64,000 nucleotides of DNA from Escallonia rubra (Eukaryota > Streptophyta > Magnoliopsida > Escalloniales > Escalloniaceae), in contig JAVXUO010001504.1 in assembly GCA_033065855.1 (NCBI GenBank), positions 62,001 through 126,000 on the forward strand, given 5' to 3'. Both the position numbers and the translations under genes were made by a program. Position 1 is the stretch's first letter; the number at the start of each line of letters is the position of its first letter. The notes under the pieces are model-generated. The model saw nothing but the letters and a program-made list of their open reading frames with translations. It ran no database searches and was not told the origin of the DNA. Positions 1 to 12,310 of this stretch are shown here, piece after piece.

Positions 1-105
1 TAAGAAAATCATTTGCTAAGAAGGAATGCCTCAATATATGATAAGAGAATTAATGAAGAAAATTAAAAGAGAATTAGTGTTCGATGATGGTGGGGGAGAT
101 GATAC

Positions 106-831
106 CCGGGATAAGAGGCATATCAATGACTGCATATGGTTTCTTGCAACAGAGTCTCCAACAAAGGCCAAAGACTTCCCTCGCATGAGTTCCAAGAAGT
201 GATAAGGGTCAAACACCGGCAAGTCGCAGCCATTAGGTTTCCACCTCCACTTCATGAACCCCGTATCGGGCCTTCCAAATTTCATGCAGTTTTGATGCTC
301 TTGAATCGCCCAGCACGTCGTGTTTGTGTAATACGGCGCCTCTAAATTTGGAACCCATTCTCCAGAAGATATGTCGCACTTGTCTAGATCATAACTTTCT
401 CCCTTTGTTGGACGGCCGCTGACGCTCCGTCGTATCCCCTCTTTTTCCTCTTCTACTTTCGGACCTGGCCTGCCCTTCCGGCCAGTGGGAAGACGGTCAC
501 TTTGGTCGGACCGTCTTCCCACGTCATCTTTTTCCGGTGGCAAATCGTGTTTGGTAGGTCTTGGTGGTATCTTTTCCTCTACCACCAGGTGAGATTCGCT
601 AGGGTTAGACGACGGTGTATCATCGTTGGTATCGCTAATAGGACATGGATCATCGGAGAAAGAAGTTGGTCTAACGGAAGCCTCAAATGGTATGGATAGT
701 TTTTTGTGGGAACGGTAGAAGATAGGGATGATTGCAAAAAGGATTGCAAAGGTTACGAGGGGGACCTTTTTTGGAGTCTTCCTTCGTGTCTGGTTTTTCC
801 CCGGGGGAACTTCAATGGCTTGGAGCTTCAT
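106..831 (-). CDS. TBL: Trichome birefringence-like (TBL) protein, first exon only
   Basis: The exon reads from an ATG at 831 down to about 106. There CGG is followed by GTATCA, a plausible donor, so the open frame below that point is intron. The visible part is about 242 residues. It has a basic N terminus, one hydrophobic signal anchor (about residues 22-40, [17 protein letters not shown]), a charged low-complexity stem, and then the PMR5N-type domain starting [17 protein letters not shown]. It ends with the GDS block ([17 protein letters not shown]), which holds the catalytic Ser of the GDSL-like TBL family. The family consists of Golgi type II membrane proteins that O-acetylate cell-wall polysaccharides. 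The [18 protein letters not shown] wording is closest, from memory, to the TBL19-22 subgroup linked to xyloglucan acetylation. The C-terminal DXXH part lies outside the window. Family assignment is secure; substrate is inference. Confidence 0.9.
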
Positions 832-843
832 TGAAGAGGTCTG

Positions 844-900
844 TAGAATAAAAGAAAGAGAGAGAGAAAGAGAGAGAAGAGAAAAGAGAGAGAGAGAAAA
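844..900. repeat. GA-rich microsatellite in TBL 5' leader
   Basis: This is a run of AG/AAAG units directly upstream of the TBL start codon. On the coding (minus) strand it is a CT-rich leader, common in plant 5' UTRs. No other role is visible. Confidence 0.8.
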
Positions 901-3900
901 GATCGGGAGGGATTACATAAACTTGAAAGATACTTCTTGTTCGCATGTTGCGCTAAGCTCATTAACAAAGTGATGGTTCTCTTTCTTTCTTTTTCTATAT
1001 ATTGTGATGGTTAAAATTCAGCTTCTGTTTAACCCTCCAAGTCATGGATGAGGGTTTATTCAGTGAAATTAGTATTCGTGGTCCGAAAATGGATCAATAT
1101 ATGGACGAAAAGGTCGAATTTCAGGTCAATTAATTAATGCCTTTGTCATTTATTTCCACTTTCTTGTATAATATAATCGTATCTTCTAATCTAATATTCG
1201 TTTGAAAGTAGAGTAAGTTATGACAAAGGACGGCAAAGAAGCAGAGTCATTGTCCAAACAGTAGCTTTTACTTGTCCCATAATTAAATAAGGATTTAGGA
1301 TTGAAGGATTTCGAAAGTGCCAACACATATGGTACTTTGCAGTTCTGCATCTGAACACTAAGGCAATTTCTGCTTGACACAGGTTTGTAATATTGGATTG
1401 GATGTTTGGATTGGTCGGATGAACGTTCCTATTGATCTTGTGCCTAGCTCAAGGAAGAGGGTTTGTCTCCAATAAGTTTGCAGGTCGAGCTGAGCTAGTG
1501 ATCTCAAAATGAGCTCGAGCTGTTGATCAGTATGACTTAAGGTCTTACTAGAAGTTGGACAATTTCAAACCTTTGATAAGTATCGTGTCATTTTATCAAG
1601 CCAAGTGTGATCATTGACATGTGAAACCAATAATTTAAAATAACCCTCAAGGGAAGAGGTGTGGTTAGGGTTTTTGAAAAATAAATTGGGAATTTAAGCT
1701 AATGAAAAACACGTTTCTCAAATAAATCAATAAACAAAGCTCAACCAATTAATATGCGAACTAAACAATCTCAAACAATTACTAAGTAGTAAGTATTAAG
1801 TAAAGAGGTTGACCTTGAGATGCTTGATTGGGAAATCTAAATAGTTTGGATTGAACTACCCTCAACCTTACGTCTACATCTTAAAGGAAGTCCCTTCTAA
1901 AAGTACTATAATCCAGTAACAATAATTTTTTTCTGAGTTATGATCAAAATCCTTACAAACACCTGACAATATCCACACACCAAGAACGAGCATTGATCCA
2001 CAAAACTCACCTAAGACCTGACAAACTCAAGTCTCGATGAGATGAGAAAATTAATGACTTGAAGATGCTCACTATTAATAAAAAAAAAAAAAAAAAAAAA
2101 AAAAATGCTCTATTTGATGATGTAAATTATGAAAATGTACTAGCATTGATGTTTCTATAATGAACGAAGGCTTTGAATTTGATTTTCATGACATATGATG
2201 AAGCCGGTGGATATGCAATATGACAATTACAAGAAGTTTTAGCAAGATTTTTAGCAAAATTAGCCGTTATCTTTGACTCATGTAGCTTACAGTCGACTAC
2301 AATCCACATTTGGAGACCCACTGTCCCAAATGCAGTCAATTGCATTGGTTTTTCTCACAAAATACCTTCTTTTTTTTTTTCATTTTGAGCATAACTTACT
2401 CTAGAAAAATTGGATTGAAGTGTTTTTTTTTTCCTTTGAAAGATAACAAAAAGATTTATCAAAATAAGAAAATTTTAGCTCCAAAAATTCTTTTGAAAAA
2501 ATTTGAATTAGCTCCAAAATTTCCCCATTTCCAAGAAACAGACTGTTTGAAAGATTATGCATACATATGCAATGCACAAGGTGTCCTAAGGTCATTCTAG
2601 GCGATAATCATCGATCCAAGCATTAAACCAAGACTAGTTACATAATAATGAAAATCAATAACAATTGAAAGTAACTTTATTTATGCATTCTTTGTTGCTC
2701 TTTGACACTTGATGAAACTTTCTAGCATCTCCACCATAACTTTATGCTCATTTATTTCCAATCCGCTTCAATATGTTTTCATGAATGAGTCTTAATATAC
2801 GTACTGACCACCGGTTAAAAGCACACATTAGAACATAGTCAATGTGTTGATATCATCAAAACAAAATGTAAGTCCACGTCATTCAACCATAAGGCTAGCT
2901 AATGACATACTTGACCAGATAAGTTCGTGAACAGTCCCTTTCATTGAGCTTCCTCGATATATCTAAGCTCCAAATAGACTTGAATGAACACTGATCTACT
3001 GTTTAGGAATTTGATATGGTCGAACGACAGCAATAGAATATCAAGTCCTGCCTTCATGTAAACATTGGGGAGGAATTAGGATTAAGCGGTCTACTGCTTA
3101 TTGCGACTCAAATCAAAGTGGCCCCCTTGATGGACCCTACCAAATATAAGTGCTATATATATATATAGTATGGTGTGTCTAGATTACAAGGTTAATAGCT
3201 ATATATGGACAATTGCTCAATACTTTGTTCATTTACAACCAAATATACGTCATTTCCATTTAGGTTCACCGACTTATCATATAATTGAATGGCGTATCCT
3301 TGAGTAGCCATCGCTTGTTGGCGTACACCACCGATCACAACAAAGGTTGCAAAGGGTGGGGCATGTACAAGGCAGTTTCTAGGACAAAAATTGTTCGTTA
3401 TCATTGCTGCAGCGACACATAATAACATATATGGATGCAGTTAACAAGCTGTCCATTTGCTATAGCGATAGAAATAAAGTTAAAATAATGTTCACAGATT
3501 ACAATGCTTCAAATTCTTTTTTCATTGGAAGATAAAGCAACTTTAATGTGAATTGATTTTCACAAAAGGTTCTTCACAATTTTAGTGTACTGAAGATTAG
3601 ATTAGGCACAATTTTTTATTGTTATGGTTGTAACGGTGGCATAGTGCAACTAAGAGGTAGATTTTAATGATTGTAAGATTATCTCCTATTTCAATGAATA
3701 GGAGATAAGATATTCATTATCCTTCAATTACATGGTTGTTACACATCTGTGTTTTAATAGTTTCGTCGAATATCTTTGGACTAACTACAACCACGTTCCT
3801 AAGGTTTGAGTGTAGTTACAGTCAAACAAAGCAAACAGATGTATCCTTGTATCAATCTGCCACTCAGAAAGCTTGCTTTAATATATAGTTGATGTCGTTC

Positions 3901-3984
3901 AATTCTTTCTTCAAATTCCAAAGTTGATCTTTTTTCTTTTCTTCACTCCCATCTCTAACTTCTCGAACATTAATAGGCTTCCGA
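901..3984. other. Intergenic AT-rich DNA, no gene recognised
   Basis: The TBL promoter on the minus strand should lie at the left end; a weak TATA-like CTATATATT at about 995-1003 is the only candidate. The rest has short open frames without recognisable domains, a 26-base A run at 2080-2105 and a short TA repeat at 3154-3167. I see no TE termini or RNA genes. Confidence 0.6.
2080..2105. repeat. Poly-A tract (26 A)
   Basis: An uninterrupted A run. It could be the tail of an old retroposon, but no SINE or LINE body or flanking duplication is evident upstream. Confidence 0.8.
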
Positions 3985-4290
3985 ACACAAAGAGATGCTC
4001 AAACTCAAACAGTCACAAACTAGGAACCGAACATGGAGAGATCTTGAAGCGAACATGTAATAATTCTTAAACTTTTATCTCTCTACTTATTCTTTCACCA
4101 TGCAAATAATTAAACTAGCTAGCTTTCTATAACCTTATATTATAACTCCTAGACATGTAATATCATGACCACTAACCACCAGCAAATTTACTAGACTACC
4201 ATTCAACTTCATAAACCTATAGCAATGCACTTGTAACGTATTAATGACCCATTATCGTATTATAATCACCACCTCAAATCAATAAACATG
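3985..4290 (+). repeat. Left copy of a diverged ~300 bp direct repeat
   Basis: It shares ordered blocks with 6165-6470: GAGAGATCTTGAA, AAACTTTTATCTCTC, TTCTTTCACCAT, TAGACATGTAA, ACCACTAAC, CAACTTCATAAACC and ACTTGTAAC. The same orientation and about 2.2 kb spacing suggest the old, diverged LTR pair of a small retroelement. The termini cannot be fixed, and the two copies may be a simple dispersed duplication. Confidence 0.55.
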
Positions 4291-5184
4291 AACGATCCTA
4301 TCAACAAACAACATATTTTGCCATCTCTTTTGAGGTGTAACGCATGCGGTTCACCTTCATATTATACATTTTTCTAACATCGATTATATGGAATTTGGTC
4401 TTAACCATTTTCTTTGGACATTTCGCGTAACTTATCCGGATAGGAAAATGTCTTCATGTTCACACAACTTGTATCACTCAATAAATTCTCCACACTAATA
4501 TGTTTGACTTTTCTCAAAATGTTTTTCTTTGACAAGTATGACAACTTGTCGATCACAATAATATCAGTTGACATAATTTGCAAAAGATCACCCTTTACAT
4601 CGTATTCGTCAGGCACCATTCCAATTTTCTTAACCACATGAAAAAGCCCAATATCACTTCAAATTGTGGCCCTTCATCTAATTAAGAGGAGTCAAATACA
4701 TTTTCTTCTTTTACATAAGAATTAAATGTTATACCCAAAATGTTTAGCGCTTTATCGTCGTGTACTTTACCTTTTTTGTAAATGCTCTCATCCTTTATTT
4801 TATCATTTTAAGCATTGTCACCATAATTTGTGTTCTCTATCCTCTATTTGCTTCATTCATGTTTCTTCCTTATTTTCAAAACCCTCTTCTCGACTTGCCA
4901 ACATATCTATTTCTTTCGATCTAGAATCCATTGGAATTTTTTCCTCCAAAGCATCACAATTGTTGTTTGTGAACTCATCTTCTCTCCAACTTTTTACCCA
5001 ACACTCTTTGAGTAATAAGTACATTTACGATTGAAAGCAATGACCTCGATAATATCCATGCAAAACTTGGAGAGTTTGAATCTCCCATGCATGTCCATAT
5101 TCCTTGATGGATGGCCTTCTGCAACACTCGAAGTGCCTTGTTTTCTTTCTTTTGTCGAACTTCTTTCTACAAATCACCGGCTAT
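4291..5184. other. Stretch between the repeat arms, no gene recognised
   Basis: Short open frames occur on both strands without recognisable protease, RT or integrase motifs. If the flanking direct repeats are LTRs, this would be a degenerate internal region. Confidence 0.4.
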
Positions 5185-5962
5185 GAGCCCGTTTGGGATT
5201 GATTAAAAAAAGCAGATTCTGCTTAAATCTTAATCAGTTTTCAAAATCTGATTTAATCAGAATCAGTTTGCTGTTTGGCAAAAGTAGTTGTAAATTAGAT
5301 CGTACTTAAAAGTTAAATCAGTTTCACTATGACAAAATGACCATAGATGACACTCAATAAACAATTTTTATAATATCCAAGCAACGTTAACATAACTTTT
5401 ATTCGTAAATAATTATAATGCCCAAATAAATTATGAAAATAACTATTTTCACGTCCTACAAAAGTTGTTACCTTATATTTTAAATTAAAAACATAAACAA
5501 TCTCACGTTATTGCTTATAGTACGATAACATCCCCAAATTACAAATAAAGTTTATCTTGAGTATGACAATTACAGTACAATTTGCAATAAAATAGAAGAA
5601 AAGATTAGAAGATGAGAAGAGAAAAGAATTTACAGAAATAGTATGGAGGAAGAGGGCGGTTGTATCCCTCTGTGTTTAGCCGTAGGAGAAGAGGTTAGCA
5701 TAGAAGAGATAAACTCCAGCAATTATCTAATTAATTAAGGAGTATGAGAGGTCTTTTGTAAAAAATATAAGGATAAGATGGTAAATTACATGGTCAAACC
5801 TGATTATGGAAAAAGTGATAATTTCATAATCCTCACTTTTGAGGATTATGGATTAAATCAGTTTTTAGCTTTTGGAGATGGATTAAATCTGTTAATCTCT
5901 TTTGCCAAACACCCACAAACCTGATTTAATTGACTAAGATTTAATCAATCTCAAACACCCTC
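5185..5962. mobile_element. Tourist/PIF-Harbinger-like MITE, copy A (778 bp)
   Basis: The left end GAGCCCGTTTGGGATTGATT and the right end (reverse complement GAGGGTGTTTGAGATTGATT) form imperfect terminal inverted repeats. The element is flanked by TAT on both sides. No coding capacity is visible. It shares ends and interior with 22956-23509, which lies in the opposite orientation. Three-base duplications and GTTTGG-type ends fit PIF/Harbinger MITEs; the superfamily call is inference from those features. Confidence 0.75.
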
Positions 5963-6164
5963 TATATGTGACAAATCATATGATTTGAGACAAGATGAAA
6001 GGACATTCCTCATTCTCATGTATTTAAAAACGTCAATTTCTCACATCAAATATCCAATTTGGATAATTTTTCAAAATCGTAAGGACTCTATCAATCTAAC
6101 GCCCCGCATTTATTAGGATCGTTATGGCTCTGATATCATTTTTTTGGAGACAAAGGGTCATTAA

Positions 6165-6470
6165 CTTTACTTTCGACACTCACGAACATGAGAAGAGGCA
6201 ATAGAGAGATCTTGAAAAGAACACAAAATAACACTTAAACTTTTATCTCTCCACTATTCTTTCACCATAGAAATGATTAGACTAGCAGTATTTTATAAGC
6301 TACTATTGTAATTCTTAGACATGTAACATTAAAACCACTAACTCACTATCTCGCACGCTTGTCAGACCACTACTCAACTTCATAAACCCATAATAATATA
6401 CTTGTAACATGTGCACTAGTAACAAACCAAGTTAACCACCAATTATCATACTACTAGTCACCACCCAAAA
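6165..6470 (+). repeat. Right copy of the ~300 bp direct repeat
   Basis: This is the partner of 3985-4290 in the same orientation. Just upstream, at about 6120-6150, is a GCTCTGATATCATTTTTTT stretch of the kind often found next to plant LTR elements. Divergence between the arms is high, so the element is old if it is one. Confidence 0.5.
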
Positions 6471-6845
6471 TTTTTTATTTTTTTATTTAAAGTTTATTTT
6501 TCAACATCATTATCATCTCATTCCACGTCCACCTCGTCAACACTCACCATGACCAAGATCGCACCTTCCATCATTGACTTCGCATCAGTATCATCGTATT
6601 CACATCCACGAGTACCAATCTTCGTCAACCAATCACCTTACAACACCACCACAAAACGGGCCTCCATATGTACCAAATCGATATTGAGGAGCATTTAGAA
6701 GGGTCAAAACCTCCACCACCACCGCAACAACTACTTTCTAACTTCCACCACCTTAGATTCTTCTACCGTAACCACCATATTCTAATCTTCGTTGTTGTTG
6801 TCATCGATATCCAAGCTTGAATGTTCTTCAAATTTACCACCAAAT
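6471..6845. other. Left flank of CACTA-1, no gene recognised
   Basis: CA- and AC-rich sequence with no recognised gene. Removing the CACTA element joins ACCACCAAAT to GACCAGCG at 12332, so this stretch and 12332-12581 were once contiguous. Confidence 0.5.
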
Positions 6846-6859
6846 CACTACAAGAAAAT

Positions 6860-7200
6860 AGGCCTTTAGCAACGGGTTTTTACCAACATAATCTTTTCCG
6901 TTGATAAATAGACTTTATCGACGGAAGAAACCGTCGTTAAAACTTCCGTCGTTAAATAGTATTACTGACGAAACGTCCCGTCGACAAAAAAATTTATCGA
7001 CATATTTTTTATGGCGGTTTTTTTACAACGGAATTTCCGTCGCTAAAACTTTTTTACAAAATTAGTTTTTTGGGAGAGTTTTATAAAAAGATTTAAGCGA
7101 CGGAATTTTGCCGTTGCTAAAAATTCCATCGGTAAAGCACGTCATTCACCGACAGACTTTTAGCGACGGAGTAATTCCGTCGCTAAAAGTCCTCGATTAA
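6860..7200. repeat. Left subterminal repeats of CACTA-1
   Basis: Several direct and inverted copies of a GCGACGGAATTCCGTCGC-like palindrome (half-site TAGCGACGG) occur within about 350 bp of the terminus. In CACTA elements these arrays are binding sites for the element-encoded TNPA. The right end (11965-12310) has the matching set. Confidence 0.85.
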
Positions 7201-7239
7201 AATGCCCAAATTTGCCTCTTCCTCCCTCCTCGTTTCTCT

Positions 7240-8094
7240 CTCTGAAAATCACACCTCCGCACCGCCGTTCTCAGCTCCGCACTCCACTTACACGGTGACC
7301 CACCTCCACACTCCCCCTAGACGGTGACCTCCGGTGATCCCCCTCCACTGCCGTCGCGTGAAAACCCTAACTTCCACCGCCGCGCGCCACCAACGTTGCC
7401 GCCCTTCACTGCCGCCATCTATTACAAGGTAAGTCCACTAAATCAGTTCGCTTTATTCCTTTCTACGAAGCTTCGCTTCTTGATCAGAAGAGTCATGGTC
7501 ATGAGTATTTCAAATGTAAATGATTTTGGATGTAATCTAGTAGGTCAATGTTTGGGTTTTTTTGTTAATGACTTGTACCCTTTCACATTACCATTCCACC
7601 TGCATTATAAAATCAACTTCTTGTTTAAGTAAACAAACACATTTGTCATTCCAGTTCAAGATTGTCCATAACTTAACAGGGTATCGCTATATCACGAAAT
7701 CAAAGCAAATTTTGACAGAAGTTGCTGGATTGATTTGAGGAGAGAGACTTCAAGATTGTACTGATCATGGGAGGTACAATTTCGAGAGTAAAAAGTAGGC
7801 TAGAATCTTCAGAGAACGGTTCATCTTGGTTGAGTCACCATGGATACCCATAATCTCCGGGCTCTCAACAAGCCCCGTACTACACCCCCCAGCACCAGCA
7901 TGTGCCTGCCCCTTTTAATTGTGTGACAGCCAAGATGCGAATGCTTTATATAGATTTGAATTAATGGCATGAAATGTCAGTTCAACACAATTCACTAATG
8001 ATCGTAGTCCAATTCACTAATTGGAACTTGTCCTAATTTGCTACATTGGTTAATGATGTAGCTAAGCCAATTTAATTGTGTCACCTATTGAATG
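7240..8094 (+). other. CACTA-1 leader region, non-coding as far as visible
   Basis: A CT/GC-rich stretch at 7240-7430 ends in a good donor (AAGGTAAGTCC) and resembles the 5' untranslated exon of the transposase transcript. The equivalent part of CACTA-2 (33290-33480) has the same composition. The following sequence contains no recognisable domain. Confidence 0.5.
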
Positions 8095-8745
8095 CCCTAA
8101 TCGAATCGAACCCTAAATTAAACTAATTGAACCCTAATTAAACCCTAAATTGAATGCCCTAATCGAATCAAACCCTAAATTAAACTAATTGAATCCTAAA
8201 TTGAATGTCTTAATTCAATTGAACCCTAAATTGAACTAATTGAACCCTAAATTGAATGCCCCAATTCAACCGAACGCTAAATTGGACTAATAGAACCCCT
8301 TAATTGAACCCTAATTAAACATAAATTAAATGCCCTAATCGAATCGAACATTAAATTGAACCTGTTGAACCCCCTAATTGAACCCTAAATTGAATGTCCT
8401 AATCCAACCGACCCTAAATTGAACTTATTGAACCCTAAATTGAATGCCCCAATTCAACCGAACGCTAAATTGGACTAATAGAACCTCCTAATTGAAACCC
8501 AAATTGAAGTAATTAAACCCTAATTAGACCCAAAATTGAATGCTCTAATCGAATCGAACCCTAAATTAAACTAATTAAACCCCTAATTGAATCCTTAATT
8601 GAATGCCCAAATCCAATCGAACCCTAAATTGAACTCTAAATTTAATGTCCCAAGTCAACCGAACCCTAAATTGAACTAATAGAACCCCCTAATTAAACCC
8701 TAAGTTAAATGCCCTAATCGAATCGAACCCTAAATTAAAATAATT
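8095..8745 (+). repeat. Degenerate tandem array in CACTA-1
   Basis: About ten units of roughly 45-75 bp, each opening near CCCTAATCGAATCGAACCC and closing near AAATTGAATG, with the core AACCCTAAATTGAACTAATT. Unit length varies by loss or gain of the core. It has no coding potential. CACTA-2 has a related CCCTAATTAA-type array at the same relative place, so the array belongs to the element family. Confidence 0.8.
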
Positions 8746-9009
8746 CAAGTGCATCGGATATGTGCATTTTTGAATCATTTTTTTTCCATTTGAACATTGA
8801 TCATTTGTTTGATAATTTTAGGTTGTTAATTGTGCATTTGAGAATTGTGATTATTGATCGATGATTTTAGGATGTTAATTGATGATTTTAGGTTATTAGT
8901 TGTGCATTTGAAGTAATTGAGATTAATAATTGATAATTTTAGGTCGTTAATTGATGATTATAGATTGTTAATCGTGCATTGAGCATTTGAAATATTAAGA
9001 TTGTTGACG

Positions 9010-9270
9010 GAGGATGAGACCCAATTGGATTGAATGTGTGATTTTTATTAATTTTTATTGCATTGAGCATTTGAGAATTGAGATTGTTGACAGAGGATGA
9101 GACCCAATTGGATTGAGATACCTGTTAGTTAGCATAGACACGGACACCACGTCTGATCGACAATATGTTTAGTCAATGGATAGACCAGTGGCTCCTGCTT
9201 GAAATTTTTACCATCGTCTACAATAGGTTCAGTCAATGGATATAGACCAGTGGCCTCCTGCTTGAAATTA
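9010..9270 (+). repeat. Two short local duplications before the TNP2 remnant
   Basis: The block AGCATTTGA...GGATGAGACCCAATTGGATT occurs twice between about 8980 and 9120. A second block, GTCAATGGATAGACCAGTGG...CTCCTGCTTGAAATT, occurs at about 9171-9207 and again at 9232-9268. The second one falls at the entry to the TNP2-derived frame and would disturb it. Confidence 0.7.
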
Positions 9271-9939
9271 CTAGCTCAAGGCCCTAACAAACAAGCATCA
9301 TGTCATGGAGGCTATATCATCAACGAGTTTAGGTTTAATGTAAAAGATGATGACCGAACAAAACAAACCCAAAACAGTAGAGTCTTGGTCAACGGCGACT
9401 GTTATGCCAAGAATTGCATGGACTTTTACGGAGAGCTAGATGAGATTGTTGAGCTAACATATTTGGGTTCCCAAAACCACCTGATAATGTTCAAGTGTAC
9501 GTGGTTCGATGTCACATGCAGTAGAGGAATCCGTGTTAGCTCTCAAGGGATTGTAGATGTCAAAGTCAAGTCAAGATTTGCATCAGACGAGCCCTTTGTG
9601 TTTGCTAGTTAAGCTGCACAAGTATTTTACGCGGAGGACGTTGTCAATCCCAAATCTCATTGGTATACAGTTATCAAGTCCAAGAAATTACCCGTGACAT
9701 ATGACAGTGAGGTAGACACCTTTCAAGCCGACCAACCACATGTCTTGTTACATGTTGAGGTCAACAACGAGGAGGACGATCTTCCTCTTCCAACAACACT
9801 TCATGTAGGAGAAGAAGTCGTAGATGATGGCGCGGAAGATGTGAAAAGTGTTGGAGATGGTGTGACTGAGTCTACTGATGAAGAGGACGACGAGTCTAGT
9901 GATGAAGATGATGATGATTTCCAAACTGAAAATGATTGA
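9199..9939 (+). pseudogene. TNP2-type transposase C-terminal fragment (DUF4216), one nonsense codon
   Basis: The frame contains LAQGPNKQASCHGGYIINEF..TQNSRVLV followed by FYGELDEIVELTYLG and MFKCTWFDV. This is the order seen at the C terminus of plant CACTA TNP2 proteins (DUF4216 region). It stops at TAA (9610-9612) but continues in the same frame as AAQVFYAEDVVNPKSHW and ends in a Glu/Asp-rich tail at 9939. Family members usually read ASQAQQVFY here, so the TAA is most simply a CAA (Gln) to TAA change. The N-terminal zinc-binding and catalytic domains are missing upstream. It is a remnant, not a working transposase. Confidence 0.85.
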
Positions 9940-10140
9940 CTTGTAATGTTGTAACATGTTCTAAAAAATGTAGTAACATTTTAGAACTTTGTTCATATTG
10001 ATGTGTTTTTGCAGCTCCGTTCATACATATAGTGCCGATGATGATTTTTGCCAAATTATTGTTGTAATGTGTTAATGTCTTTGCAATTTATCTATACGAA
10101 GTCAGATATGGATAGGATACGGGCTATTCGTGGCTGGGGT

Positions 10141-11724
10141 GGACGCTGAGCTGCTTCCTCTCCGGTGGGTCCCACCTCGTCATCGCCCACTGATGACGAG
10201 GCACAGAGTGCTCGCGTACAGCAGACGGGGCCTCAGCTCCAGCTCCAACCCCAGCCCGACGCAGATTCATCCCACACGAGCGTTGATTCTTCTTCTTCCG
10301 TGGGTTCTACCTCAGGTATAGTTGATAGCTGTGTTTAGTCAATTTTCACTAGCCTTATATTTAAAGTACATTTGAACTGTATTAATGTCTATGTTTTGTA
10401 GGATCTCGACGAGGCCGTGGCCCGACACGCGGGGTACGCATCGACCCCCAGCGTAAACAGAGAGTTACGCTCACCCAGGAGGGCCAGTAAGTAAAAAAAA
10501 TCACATCATGCCTTATGTTTAAATTTTTGGGGTGTTAATTTATATTTGAACTGTATTAATTTATTTATTTACTTATTTGGCAGGATCCTGGAGAATCAGG
10601 CGAGGACGAAGATCGGCGTTCTTGTGAAGGGCCGATTCTTCGAGCCACGACTGTACTGGAAGAACTGGGATGCCGCTGCAAGGGAGTCCCTATGGGAGGA
10701 GTGGCTGGTACGTTGAAGTATTTTTTCTGCGATAGTATTTGTTTAATTAGAATTTAGTATTTAAATTAATTTGTGTTATTGAATGCCTTGCAGGAGGGGT
10801 TCACGTTTGACTCGCCTAATCAGCAGGCGCTGGGGCAGCATGCCTTATTTGCTTACATCGGTAAGAATTACCGCCGATGGCTCCACAACGCACGGGACTG
10901 GGTGAAGAAGATGCTGCCCGAGGGTGCCCCGATGACGGAGATGAAGACATATCCCCCACATTAGATATCTCTGACCGTATGGATGCAGATGATAGATCTG
11001 TGGGTTACAGATCCAGGCTGGGAAGCCAAGAGTAAGAGCGGGGTTGAGAACATATAGAACAGAGATCCGACTCACACGGGGGGGGGGGGGTTGGTGGCAC
11101 ACGACATCGTCCGATAAATGAATGCGGTCCAGCACCCGGATCTGGAGGAGGATGAGGTCATAGCTCTGACATATAATCAGAAGCACATGTAGAAGAAGGA
11201 CAAGGACGAGGCGCACCGGGCGGGCGACTATGTTTCGGATATTGCCCGGCGGATCGATGTAAGTCAATTTGTTTAAGTTAATTTTTTGTCTTTCTATTCA
11301 ATGTTTGTTGCGTTAATTAATGCACTAACATATCTTTAAATCACTGTTCTTACAGGCTTCGTATGAACAGCTTAGGGGCTCCGAGCAGTCGTCCGGACAG
11401 CTATCAGCGTCCACTAGTACGGGTGCGAGTACTGGGGCGTTGAAGCGATGGCTGGATGTACCGGAGGTTGTCAATCGGCCGAAAGGCCGCATACGCGGCC
11501 TGCCTAGCACGACTGCACGTGCCGTGATAGGATCATCCCCACCCCGTGTTGCCCTTCCACAGACACCGACTCTTCCCCGTCCGTTGACCGAGGAGGAGAT
11601 CCAGCGCATTGCTACGGTGGTGTTAAGGATGATCAAGGAGCAGGATCAGCAGGGCACCCCTGCTGGACATGCCGAGCCGGCCTCGGATCAGCAGGATCCA
11701 GATCCGGGACTCGGCAACCCCTGA
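10141..11724 (+). pseudogene. TNPA-like plant transposase (Transposase_24 / Ptta-En-Spm type), broken
   Basis: Five exon-like blocks can be followed: about 10141-10315, 10402-10486, 10584-10707, 10794-11258 and 11356-11724, each bounded by GT-AG. Exon 1 is Gln/Ser-rich; exon 2 reads SRRGRGPTRGVRIDPQRKQR; exons 3-4 give VLVKGRFFEPRLYWKNWD, ESLWEEWL and ALFAYIGKNYRRWLHNARDW, typical of the Transposase_24 family. Exon 4 carries a TAG at 10962-10964, a second TAG after GVENI, a frameshift near the G run at 11079-11090, and a TAG in the QKHM*KKDKDEAHRAGDYV segment. The last exon (from ASYEQLRGSEQSSG to a stop at 11722) is open and ends in a coiled-coil-like EEEIQRIATVVLRMIKEQ. In En/Spm, TNPA binds the subterminal repeats. 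Confidence 0.85.
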
Positions 11725-11964
11725 TGAGCCCCTTCTCGTGCCCGGTCCCAGCTTGTCCCCCCCGCCCGGCTTGTACTCTTCTCCCCTCCCCTAACCGGCT
11801 GTATCCGGTTCCCGACTTGTACATTATGAGTTTTTTTTATAATAAATATTTTTTATGATCGATTATATATATTTGTTTGTGTATTGGGATTGTGCGTTGT
11901 TGTTGAGTATTGAATTTTTTATTATAGGTCTAGGCAATAGAAAAATAAAAAAAAATTGACTTTT

Positions 11965-12310
11965 AGCAACAGATTAATTCCGTCGCTGAAAGTGTACTTA
12001 ATTATAAGCGTTTTTGCGATGAAATATTCCGTCATTAAAATTCCCATTTAGCGACGGAGCTCTCCGTCGCTAAAACATTTATCCCCTCCCTAATTTCACA
12101 AAAAAGAAAATAAATTAAAATTAGCGACGGATATTCCGTCGCTAATTAATAAATAAATCCGTCGCAAAAAAGTCAATATTAGACGATAGATTTTAAAAAC
12201 TTTTAGTAACGAACTTTTATACGAGGGACTTTTAGCGACTATAGTTCCGTCGCTAAAACTTTTAGGGACGAATTTATGGCTTTTAGCGACGAATTTCCTC
12301 GTCGCTAAAA
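11965..12310. repeat. Right subterminal repeats of CACTA-1
   Basis: A dense set of TTAGCGACGG / CCGTCGCTAA half-sites in both orientations, a mirror of the left end. Confidence 0.85.

Noticed and set aside
3192..3428. 78-aa minus-strand open frame
   Set aside because: No recognisable family and no splice or promoter context; it may be chance.
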